A stretch of 64,000 bases of DNA from Pempheris klunzingeri (Eukaryota; Chordata; Actinopteri; Acropomatiformes; Pempheridae). The notes under the pieces are model-generated. The model saw nothing but the letters and a program-made list of their open reading frames with translations. It was not told the DNA's origin and did no database searches. The DNA lies in NCBI RefSeq assembly GCF_042242105.1, contig NC_092012.1, positions 28,062,978-28,126,977 on the forward strand. Direction: 5' to 3'. The number at the start of each line of letters is the position of its first letter. Position 1 is the stretch's first letter. Made by a program: the position numbers and the translations under genes. Shown here one piece after another: positions 12,420 to 22,055 of the stretch.

Positions 12420-12492
12420 CGCCCAATGTGGGGCTCGAACCCACGACCCTGAGATTAAGAGTCTCATGCTCTACCGACTGAGCTACCCGGGC
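12420..12492 (-). tRNA. tRNA-Lys(CTT), array copy 21
   Basis: Full length, but acceptor base 7 is G instead of T, giving a G-A mismatch at the base of the acceptor stem (7-66). A and B boxes are intact. Confidence 0.9.
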
Positions 12493-13021
12493 CACAATTA
12501 CTCTTCAAAAGCATCCTTTTTCGCTCCTGTGATGATAAAACCTTCACATATTTTTCGCTGGGTTTCACTTGGTTGTTTTTCACCTTTTCTAGTGCTGTGG
12601 AGCGGTTTTCTATCAGCTGGTCCCCAATCAAGATTTTGCGGCAGTTTGCACATGGGTGATGCGATACTCGGTCCGACCAATGCTGTCACAACATGCCACT
12701 CATCAATGGGTGGTGCTAACGTGACAAAATATGGTGCAACGTGAACGCAAGAAGAAGACTGCTAGCTCGTGCACATGGAGTTAAATAACTCAGGGCTTGT
12801 TCACTTTAGTAATCGACTCTGAAAACTCTATAAACTGGGCTAAGTGTATAATGCATGCAGGGTCTTCGAATAGGTGCTTGATATATGTGGCATCGTCTTG
12901 ACGAAAGTCGACCACATGCAAACGCCAGATGGGGCTCCTGTGGCCTACTTGGTCAAAGTTTGCCGCAGATGTTGCTTCAAGCTTGACATTGTGCAAGTGT
13001 GGCACTAAAGGTTATCTTTTG

Positions 13022-13094
13022 CGCCCAATGTGGGGCTCGAACCCACGACCCTGAGATTAAGAGTCTCATGCTCTACCGACTGAGCTAACCGGGC
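13022..13094 (-). tRNA. tRNA-Lys(CTT), array copy 22
   Basis: Array consensus sequence. Confidence 0.96.
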
Positions 13095-13621
13095 CACAAT
13101 TACTCTTCAAAAGCAGCCTTTTTCGCTCCTGTGATGATAAAACCTTCACATATTTTTCGCTGGGTTTCACTTGGTTGTTTTTCACCTTTTGTAGTGCTGT
13201 GGAGCGGTTTTCTATCAGCTGGTCCCCAATCAAGATTTTGCGGCAGTTTGCACATGGGTGATGCGATACTCGGTCCGACCAATGTTGTCACAACATGCCA
13301 CTCATCAATGGGTGGCGCTAACGTGACAAAATATGGTGCAACGTGAACGCAAGAAGAAGACTGCTAGCTCGTGCACATGGAGTTAAATAACTCAGGGCTT
13401 GTTCACTTTAGTAATCGACTCAAAACTCTATAAACTGGCCTAAGTCTATAATGCATGTGGTGTCTTCGAATAGGTGCTTGATATATGTGGCATCGTCTTG
13501 ACGAAAGTCGACCACATGCAACAGCCAGATGACGCTCCTGTGGCCTACTTGGTCAAAGTTTGCCACAGATATTGCTTCAAGCTTGACATTGTGCAAGTGT
13601 GGCACTAAAGGTTATCTTTTG

Positions 13622-13694
13622 CGCCCAATGTGGGGCTCGAACCCACGACCCTGAGATTAAGAGTCTCATGCTCTACCGACTGAGCTAACCGGGC
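13622..13694 (-). tRNA. tRNA-Lys(CTT), array copy 23
   Basis: Array consensus sequence. Opens a block with periods 612-600-600 (1,812 bp) that is repeated at copy 26. Confidence 0.96.
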
Positions 13695-14233
13695 CACAAT
13701 TACTCTTCAAAAGCAGCCTTTTTCGCTCCTGTGATGATAAAACCTTCACATATTTTTCGCTGGGTTTCACTTGGTTGTTTTTCACCTTTTGTAGTGCTGT
13801 GGAGCGGTTTTCTATCAGCTGGTCCCCAATCAAGATTATGCGGCACTTTGCACATGGGTGATGCGATACTCGGTCCGACCAATGCTGTCACAACATGCCA
13901 CTCATCAATGGGTGGCGCTAACGTGACAAAATATGGTGCAACGTGAAAGCAAAGGCACGCAAGAAGAAGACTGCTAACTCGTGCACATGGAGTTAAATAA
14001 CTCAGGGCTTGTTCACTTTAGTAATCGACTCTGAAAACTCTATAAACTGGGCTAAGTCTATAATGCATGTGGTGTCTTCGAATAGGTGCTTGATATATGT
14101 GGCATCGTCTTGACGAAAGTCGACCACATGCAACAGCCAGATGACGCTCCTGTGGCCTACTTGGTCAAAGTTTGCCAGAGATGTTGCTTAAAGCTTGACA
14201 TTGTGCAAGTGTGGCACTAAAGGTTATCTTTTG

Positions 14234-14306
14234 CGCCCAATGTGGGGCTCGAACCCACGACCCTGAGATTAAGAGTCTCATGCTCTACCGACTGAGCTAA
14301 CCGGGC
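14234..14306 (-). tRNA. tRNA-Lys(CTT), array copy 24
   Basis: Array consensus sequence. Confidence 0.96.
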
Positions 14307-14833
14307 CACAATTACTCTTCAAAAGCAGCCTTTTTCGCTCCTGTGATGATAAAACCTTCACATATTTTTCGCTGGGTTTCACTTGGTTGTTTTTCACCTT
14401 TTGTAGTGCTGTGGAGCGGTTTTCTATCAGCTGGTCCCCAATCAAGATTTTGCGGCAGTTTGCACATGGGTGATGCGATACTCGGTCCGACCAATGTTGT
14501 CACAACATGCCACTCATCAATGGGTGGCGCTAACGTGACAAAATATGGTGCAACGTGAACGCAAGAAGAAGACTGCTAGCTCGTGCACATGGAGTTAAAT
14601 AACTCAGGGCTTGTTCACTTTAGTAATCGACTCAAAACTCTATAAACTGGCCTAAGTCTATAATGCATGTGGTGTCTTCGAATAGGTGCTTGATATATGT
14701 GGCATCGTCTTGACGAAAGTCGACCACATGCAACAGCCAGATGACGCTCCTGTGGCCTACTTGGTCAAAGTTTGCCAGAGATGTTGCTTCAAGCTTGACA
14801 TTGTGCAAGTGTGGCACTAAAGGTTATCTTTTG

Positions 14834-14906
14834 CGCCCAATGTGGGGCTCGAACCCACGACCCTGAGATTAAGAGTCTCATGCTCTACCGACTGAGCTAA
14901 CCGGGC
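14834..14906 (-). tRNA. tRNA-Lys(CTT), array copy 25
   Basis: Array consensus sequence. Confidence 0.96.
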
Positions 14907-15433
14907 CACAATTACTCTTCAAAAGCAGCCTTTTTCGCTCCTGTGATGATAAAACCTTCACATATTTTTCGCTGGGTTTCACTTGGTTGTTTTTCACCTT
15001 TTGTAGTGCTGTGGAGCGGTTTTCTATCAGCTGGTCCCCAATCAAGATTTTGCGGCAGTTTGCACATGGGTGATGCGATACTCGGTCCGACCAATGTTGT
15101 CACAACATGCCACTCATCAATGGGTGGCGCTAACGTGACAAAATATGGTGCAACGTGAACGCAAGAAGAAGACTGCTAGCTCGTGCACATGGAGTTAAAT
15201 AACTCAGGGCTTGTTCACTTTAGTAATCGACTCAAAACTCTATAAACTGGCCTAAGTCTATAATGCATGTGGTGTCTTCGAATAGGTGCTTGATATATGT
15301 GGCATCGTCTTGACGAAAGTCGACCACATGCAACAGCCAGATGACGCTCCTGTGGCCTACTTGGTCAAAGTTTGCCACAGATATTGCTTCAAGCTTGACA
15401 TTGTGCAAGTGTGGCACTAAAGGTTATCTTTTG

Positions 15434-15506
15434 CGCCCAATGTGGGGCTCGAACCCACGACCCTGAGATTAAGAGTCTCATGCTCTACCGACTGAGCTAA
15501 CCGGGC
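15434..15506 (-). tRNA. tRNA-Lys(CTT), array copy 26
   Basis: Array consensus sequence. Opens the second 612-600-6xx block. Confidence 0.96.
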
Positions 15507-16045
15507 CACAATTACTCTTCAAAAGCAGCGTTTTTCGCTCCTGTGATGATAAAACCTTCACATATTTTTCGCTGGGTTTCACTTGGTTGTTTTTCACCTT
15601 TTGTAGTGCTGTGGAGCGGTTTTCTATCAGCTGGTCCCCAATCAAGATTATGCGGCACTTTGCACATGGGTGATGCGATACTCGGTCCGACCAATGCTGT
15701 CACAACATGCCACTCATCAATGGGTGGCGCTAACGTGACAAAATATGGTGCAACGTGAAAGCAAAGGCACGCAAGAAGAAGACTGCTAACTCGTGCACAT
15801 GGAGTTAAATAACTCAGGGCTTGTTCACTTTAGTAATCGACTCTGAAAACTCTATAAACTGGGCTAAGTCTATAATGCATGTGGTGTCTTCGAATAGGTG
15901 CTTGATATATGTGGCATCGTCTTGACGAAAGTCGACCACATGCAACAGCCAGATGACGCTCCTGTGGCCTACTTGGTCAAAGTTTGCCAGAGATGTTGCT
16001 TCAAGCTTGACATTGTGCAAGTGTGGCACTAAAGGTTATCTTTTG

Positions 16046-16118
16046 CGCCCAATGTGGGGCTCGAACCCACGACCCTGAGATTAAGAGTCTCATGCTCTAC
16101 CGACTGAGCTAACCGGGC
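16046..16118 (-). tRNA. tRNA-Lys(CTT), array copy 27
   Basis: Array consensus sequence. Confidence 0.96.
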
Positions 16119-16645
16119 CACAATTACTCTTCAAAAGCAGCCTTTTTCGCTCCTGTGATGATAAAACCTTCACATATTTTTCGCTGGGTTTCACTTGGTT
16201 GTTTTTCACCTTTTCTAGTGCTGTGGAGCGGTTTTCTATCAGCTGGTCCCCAATCAAGATTTTGCGGCAGTTTGCACATGGGTGATGCGATACTCGGTCC
16301 GACCAATGTTGTCACAACATGCCACTCATCAATGGGTGGCGCTAACGTGACAAAATATGGTGCAACGTGAACGCAAGAAGAAGACTGCTAGCTCGTGCAC
16401 ATGGAGTTAAATAACTCAGGGCTTGTTCACTTTAGTAATCGACTCAAAACTCTATAAACTGGCCTAAGTCTATAATGCATGTGGTGTCTTCGAATAGGTG
16501 CTTGATATATGTGGCATCGTCTTGACGAAAGTCGACCACATGCAACAGCCAGATGACGCTCCTGTGGCCTACTTGGTCAAAGTTTGCCACAGATATTGCT
16601 TCAAGCTTGACATTGTGCAAGTGTGGCACTAAAGGTTATCTTTTG

Positions 16646-16718
16646 CGCCCAATGTGGGGCTCGAACCCACGACCCTGAGATTAAGAGTCTCATGCTCTAC
16701 CGACTGAGCTAACCGGGC
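16646..16718 (-). tRNA. tRNA-Lys(CTT), array copy 28
   Basis: Array consensus sequence; the last full-length copy. The spacer to its left is a near copy of the one to its right. Confidence 0.96.
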
Positions 16719-17247
16719 CACAATTACTCTTCAAAAGCAGCCTTTTTCGCTCCTGTGATGATAAAACCTTCACATATTTTTCGCTGGGTTTCACTTGGTT
16801 GTTTTTCACCTTTTCTAGTGCTGTGGAGCGGTTTTCTATCAGCTGGTCCCCAATCAAGATTTTGCGGCAGTTTGCACATGGGTGATGCGATACTCGGTCC
16901 GACCAATGTTGTCACAACATGCCACTCATCAATGGGTGGCGCTAACGTGACAAAATATGGTGCAACGTGAACGCAAGAAGAAGACTGCTAGCTCGTGCAC
17001 ATGGAGTTAAATAACTCAGGGCTTGTTCACTTTAGTAATCAACTCTGAAAACTCTATAAACTGGGCTAAGTCTATAATGCATGCAGGGTCTTCGAATAGG
17101 TGCTTGATATATGTGGCATCGTCTTGACGAAAGTCGACCACATGCAAACGCCAGATGGGGCTCCTGTGGCCTACTTGGTCAAAGTTTGCCGCAGATGTTG
17201 CTTCAAGCTTGACATTGTGCAAGTGTGGCACTAAAGGTTATCTTTTG

Positions 17248-17314
17248 CGCCCAATGTGGGGCTCGAACCCACGACCCTAAGAGTCTCATGCTCTACTGAC
17301 TGAGCTAACCGGGC
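17248..17314 (-). pseudogene. tRNA-Lys(CTT) pseudogene at the array edge (copy 29)
   Basis: Six bases (AATCTC on the tRNA strand) are missing, which removes the 3' half of the anticodon stem and leaves 67 nt. One G in the conserved D-loop GG is also changed to A. The 5' half of the anticodon arm and the B box remain. It cannot form a normal anticodon arm. It lies about 120 bp from the point where the array is cut, as expected for an edge copy no longer corrected by exchange with its neighbours. Confidence 0.93.
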
Positions 17315-17435
17315 CACAACTACTCTTCAAAAGCATCCTTTTTCGCTCCTGTGATGATAAAACCTTCACATATTTTTCGCTGGGTTTCACTTGGTTGTTT
17401 TTCACCTTTTGTAGTGCTGTGGAGTGGTTTTCTAT

Positions 17436-20400
17436 TCCGTCGAGGCTTGGACCTCCGGACGGACTGATGGGGGATGTCATGAGAAAAGAAAAGAAAGAAA
17501 AAAAAAAAAAAGGGAAAAAGAGGAAAAGGTTTGACATGTTTGTCTGTATGGTGTTCGAAATATGGGTTCCCAGAATATGACTCTTAGTATGAATGAACTG
17601 AAAAATACTGTAGGAAAGATTGGAGAAGCGAGACAAAGGATAGGAGAAGGAAAAGGAAAGTGTTCTGTAAAAGATTTAGAAGATGTGGAGAAACATATTA
17701 AGTGCCTCATAGTGTGGGAGAAGGAAGCGGAAAGTAGGGACAGAAAGCGTACAGCAAGTTGTTAAAGTGATTGTATGAATGATGTGAAACCTGACGATAA
17801 ACCTGAAGTAATACAAACTTCGCACGCACTTGATTGTCCTTCCGCATACTCGCAGCCTGTTTCTGCCTTTTTTATCCGCAGCTCACCGCTCTGAAGCTGG
17901 ACCCCGACCTCAACAACACTGCGCTGCCCCGTCGTCAACAACAAGCCGCTACAACACCACCTCCCTCCCATGAACATCAATGGAACAGTTTTTTTTTTTT
18001 TGTAGCTCAGTTAAAATGAATTTTGCCGTCAATTCCAGCCCACAATGCCTGAAATAAAATGCCTTCTGGGTAAGAAAGTTTCTGCTACGGACTTTTCCAA
18101 GGTTGCTGACAAAAGCAACGGCCATGAACACATCACACACCCTGACTGGGACCATCAGGATAACGCTGCATACAAACAAGCGCTAAAGACACTAACAGAC
18201 GTCATTACCACTGCCTTCTCTGTTAAAAAGTTGACATGAGCAAAATCACAACATGCACGCAAAATCATTCGGAAACTCTGTGAAGACCTCCTGTGTATGC
18301 TACACTGAAGCAAGATTAAATGAAATCTGCCGACATGCCATTCACGCCGACCAACAGCTGATGGAGAAGAAACAAATACAGGAAAAGAAAAAAAACACCC
18401 GGATTTATCTTCCTTTGGTCAGCACTTTGGTCACCACCTCACACATCGGATTTACATACAGGCGCCAGTGGAGAGGGAGGAGTTCCAGAATCAGGTCACA
18501 TACACACACACACACAGGTCACACACACACAGGGCACACACACACAGTACACACACACACACACACACACAGGACACATACAGGTCACACACATACAGGA
18601 CACACACAGGACACACACAGGACACCCACACACACAGGACACATGCAGGTCACACACATACAGGACACACACACACACAGAGGTCACACACACACAGGAC
18701 ACACACACACACAGGACACACACACACACACAGGTCACACACACACACACACACACACACTGTGTTGCAATGGAGAACCTGCTTCTGCTATGTAATATCT
18801 TAGACAACAGCTGACACCCCCTATAGGCACATATACAAAGTACAATAAGGAGACATGTTACAGAAAGCCGATGTAAACATTAACCATTTCTGGACATGAT
18901 TCTCTCCTTTTTAGTCGACTTGGGTGCCACATACAGTGTTTTGAAAGCTGATGCTCTGCTAAGCTAATGATAGGTGTACCCTCTGCTAAACAATGTGAAT
19001 GTGACACTGTTGAAACACCTAGCTGAAAGAGACCACAAAGCTAGCCAATCAAAATTTCAATTTGTGAAACAAGAAGTAACATTTCTAGGACATGCTATCT
19101 CTTCCACAGGGCAAATTTCTCTCTCTCTCTCAAAAAAAAAGGAACTGAAGCCAATCACAGACAAAAAGCAAATGATGTCCTTACTGTGAATGTGTTCTTA
19201 CTGTCACACATTCATTCAAAACTTTGCCATTATAGATAAACCACTCCGTGAGCTCACAATAGGCCTTCTCCATGCGCATGCGCCCCCTGACCCGGACTGA
19301 CAAAGCCAACAGCTGACTACTCTAGTCTTGCCTGACTCGACTCGACCCTTCATACATACTGTAGACGAACGACAAGATTGCATGACTTCTGTGCTTTTGC
19401 AGGACCATGGAGGAAAAACTGTGCCCTGTGGCGTATTTTCTCTGCAAAACTTGACCCTGTGGCTGCAGCACTCCCTCATTGTCTTCGTGCTGTCGCAGCA
19501 GCTGAGAAGGCTGTGCTGGCATCACAGGGTATTGTGTTTTATGCTCCTCTCACCCTGCCTGTTCCTCACTCTGTATGTCAACTCCTCCTCGAGCAGAAAA
19601 CATCTAACCTCTCTGCTGCTCGATGGCTACAGTATCACTCTCTGTTCCTTGAGATGCCAAACATCACCATCAAACAATGTGTCTCTCTCAATCCAGCAAC
19701 TCTCCTCCCTCTTCCAGATGATGGCAAGCCAAATGACTGTGTGGCTGCAGTCCAACAACTCTGTACCCCTTGTATAGATCTGTCTGCTTAACCTCTAACT
19801 AATCCTGACTTGATTCTTTTTGTAGATGGCTCAGCTTCCCGGGACCCCACTACAGGACAAAACTGTGTGGGTTTTGCTGTGTGCTCTCAAACTGAAACTC
19901 TTGCTTCAGGTTCTCTCCCCTCTTATTTCTCTGCTCAAAAAAAAAAACTGAACTTGTAGCGCTCACTGAAACCTGTAAAATTGCAAAAGGGAAATCTGTT
20001 ACTATACATACAGATTCCAGGTATGTCTTTGGAGTTGTTCATGATTTTGGTACCCTCTGGAAACAAAGGGACTTCATTACCTCCTCAGGCACACCTATTT
20101 CCAATGCTCAACAAGTGTCTGATCTTCTCAAAGCCATTCTTTTGCCTTCCTCTATTGCTGTCTGCAAGTGTGCTGCTCACACCAGCAACTCTGACCCTAT
20201 TTCCACAGGCAACGCTGGTGCAGATGCAGCTGCTAAGGTTGCTGCAAAGAACAGTGGAAGTTTTCCCCTCCATCTCACCTCTGACATTTTTGTTTCTCTC
20301 CCTCTTGACTGATGATCCACTTCTCTCCATACAGCAGTTTGCCACTGGGGATGAAAAGGCATTGTGGCACAAATGCAATGCTATGTTTCCCCCACAGTTG

Positions 20401-21636
20401 TATGGATTGGCCCTGACAGCAAGCCATGCCTACCCAAACATTTCTTTTCACATTATGCCCATTTGACACACGGTTCTGACCATGTGTCAAAAAGGGACGA
20501 ATGTTGGATCAGATTTCACAGTCTTGGTTCACTAATACAGTCTTGGTTCACTAAAGAATTTTCAGTTGCAGCTCAAAATGTTTTGTAAAAAAAAAAAAAA
20601 AAACACCCCCCCCCCCAACCTGCATCATTTCAATGATGGAGACTGGATGGTCATCAGAAATTTCCAACAACGCCACTGAAAGCACAAACATTGGCTAGGT
20701 CTGTTCCAGATTCTCCTAACCACACACACGGCCATAAAGACCTCCGGAAGATTCACCTGGATCCACACTAGCCACTGCAGAAAGGTCCCAACTCCACCTG
20801 GGGACATCTCTCCTCCTGTGCACCAACTTGAAACCACAAGAGAGTGCACAGGAGTGAACACTCGCTCTCGCATGAGACGAGACTGCGTTGATTCTTCCTA
20901 ACACTAAGTGCGAGCCAAGCGCCGCTTAGCGTTGCACCGGTGAAACACATAATGCACATACACAATCCAGAGAATACAGGTACACAAGTAGACCTGATCT
21001 GCCCAAGTTGGACAACGGTGGAACGCGGACGTGGACGCCGATGGAATTTGTGTAAACAGCCTAGGCTGCATGGAACTTGATCACACCCCCAACTCTTTGC
21101 AAAATGTGTCCATACTCCAGAAAGACAGCATTATTTTCTCATGAATAATTTATGATGACAAACCTTAAATCTACCTGAGATTTACCTGAGGTTTTGTTTG
21201 ATGTAATATTCTTGATGTTAATATTGTGATTAATGTATAATCAAAAGGGAGGAATTGTGAAGGGAATTTGCATGTCAGAAGACAAAGAAATGTAAATTCT
21301 CAGTTTGATCCACCAGGGTGTGTCCCGACCAGACGACAGAAGAAAGAGGTGTTAAAACATTTGGTCTTTCAGGATGCATCCCGGTGAGGTATGAAACAAA
21401 GGGGTGTTAAAGTAACGTCTGATCAACAGGACGTGTATTGTCTTGCATATCCCAGGATCTACAGGCCAACCCCCAAGCCTACAGGTCCTCACCTCATAAA
21501 AAGCAACACAGACAGAAACTCAGGGAACACTGTTTTCAGAACTATTTTGACTGCATGATTGTCTCTGTAACAGCTGTTCCTTTCTGCAAAAATAAATGCG
21601 CACAAGAAACTCCATGCAACAGACTTTATCTCCTAG
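17436..21636 (+). mobile_element. Broken retroviral fossil (class I / epsilon-gamma-like), 3' LTR present
   Basis: Pieces of a retroviral gag-pol order lie on the plus strand. There is a gag-like stretch at about 17.55-18.25 kb, a protease-like stretch near 18.91 kb, the end of a reverse transcriptase (FVKQEVTFLGHAIS) near 19.07 kb and an RNase H stretch (LFVDGSASRDP) near 19.82 kb. A polypurine tract ends at 21254, directly before TGTGAAGG, where a probable 3' LTR of about 380 bp runs from 21256 to about 21636 with a TATA-like and an AATAAA-like site. I see no 5' LTR and no recognisable env. A long CA array sits in the middle. It is clearly dead, with many breaks. The family is inferred from motif style only. 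It joins the tRNA array abruptly at 17435/17436. Confidence 0.75.
18497..18760. repeat. Compound CA microsatellite
   Basis: About 260 bp of (CA)n broken by repeated ACACAGGACACA and CACAGGTCACA variants. It creates open frames of His/Thr or Cys/Val repeats on both strands that have no coding meaning. Confidence 0.97.
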
Positions 21637-22055
21637 AAAAGGTTATCTTTTGCACCCAATGTAGGGCTCAAACTCACAATCCTGAGATTAAGAGTCTAAT
21701 ACTCTACCAACTGAGCTAACCAGGCCACAATTACTCTTCAAAAGCATCCTTTTTCGCACCTGTGATGATAAAACCTTCACACATTTTTCGCTGAGTTTCA
21801 CTTGCTTGTTTTTCACCTTTTGTAGTGCTGTGGAGCGGCTTTTATCAGCTGGTCCCCAATCAAGATTTTGTGCAAGTTTGTACATGGGTGATGCGATACT
21901 TGGTCCGACCAATGGTGTCACATTATGCCACTCATCAATGGGTGGCGCTAACATGACAAGATATGATGCAACGTGAAACAGCCAGATGGCAAGAAGAAGA
22001 CTGCTAGCTCGTGAACATGGAACTAAATAACTCAGTACTTGTTTACTTTACAAGC
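21637..22055 (-). repeat. Isolated, diverged copy of the tRNA-Lys unit
   Basis: From GGTTATCTTTTGC near 21641 to the GACTGCTAGCTCGTGAACATGG block near 22018 and a little beyond, the sequence follows the array unit in the same order and orientation, with many substitutions and small indels. It ends where array units would read CACTTTAGTAATCGAC. It lies 4.2 kb from the array edge, beyond the retroviral fossil, and is much older-looking than any array copy. Confidence 0.9.
21653..21725 (-). pseudogene. tRNA-Lys(CTT) relic
   Basis: It has the 73-nt length and the CTT anticodon of the array tRNA but differs at about 10 positions. Changes include a T-stem mismatch and loss of the invariant C56 in the T loop/B box (GTTTGAGCC). 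Most changes are C-to-T or G-to-A, as expected from CpG decay. Expected to be silent. Confidence 0.88.

Larger units (their letters stand above)
1..17435 (-). repeat. Tandem array of tRNA-Lys(CTT) units of about 600 bp
   Basis: The same unit is repeated head to tail from base 1 to 17435. Each unit has one tRNA-Lys gene and a spacer of about 520-540 bp. Start-to-start distances, left to right, are 483, 610, 593, 600, 610, 610, 610, 610, 593, 612, 610, 591, 587, 600, 610, 591, 587, 600, 610, 612, 602, 600, 612, 600, 600, 612, 600 and 602 bp. Units are nearly identical by eye. The left edge lies outside the window. The right edge is a sharp break at 17435/17436, inside the spacer of the unit to the right of the last tRNA. 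Small open frames of 61-71 codons recur in the spacers on both strands, but they repeat only because the units are copies, so I do not call them genes. Confidence 0.97.

Noticed and set aside
12397-12744. 115-codon open frame running through tRNA copy 21
   Set aside because: It crosses a tRNA gene on the opposite strand and is open only because of one base change there.
289-17231. Repeated 61-71-codon open frames in the tRNA spacers (starting MPHLHNVKLEA on minus, MMIKPSHIF on plus, MTALVGPSI on minus)
   Set aside because: They exist on both strands and overlap each other, carry no known domain, and are conserved only because the whole unit is homogenised, non-coding parts included.
1-17435. 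CRISPR-like reading of the regular repeats
   Set aside because: The repeated unit is about 600 bp with near-identical spacers. There are no short repeats with unique spacers, and the DNA is of eukaryotic type.
18253-18807. Open frames of His/Thr and Cys/Val repeats on both strands
   Set aside because: They are translations of the CA microsatellite.
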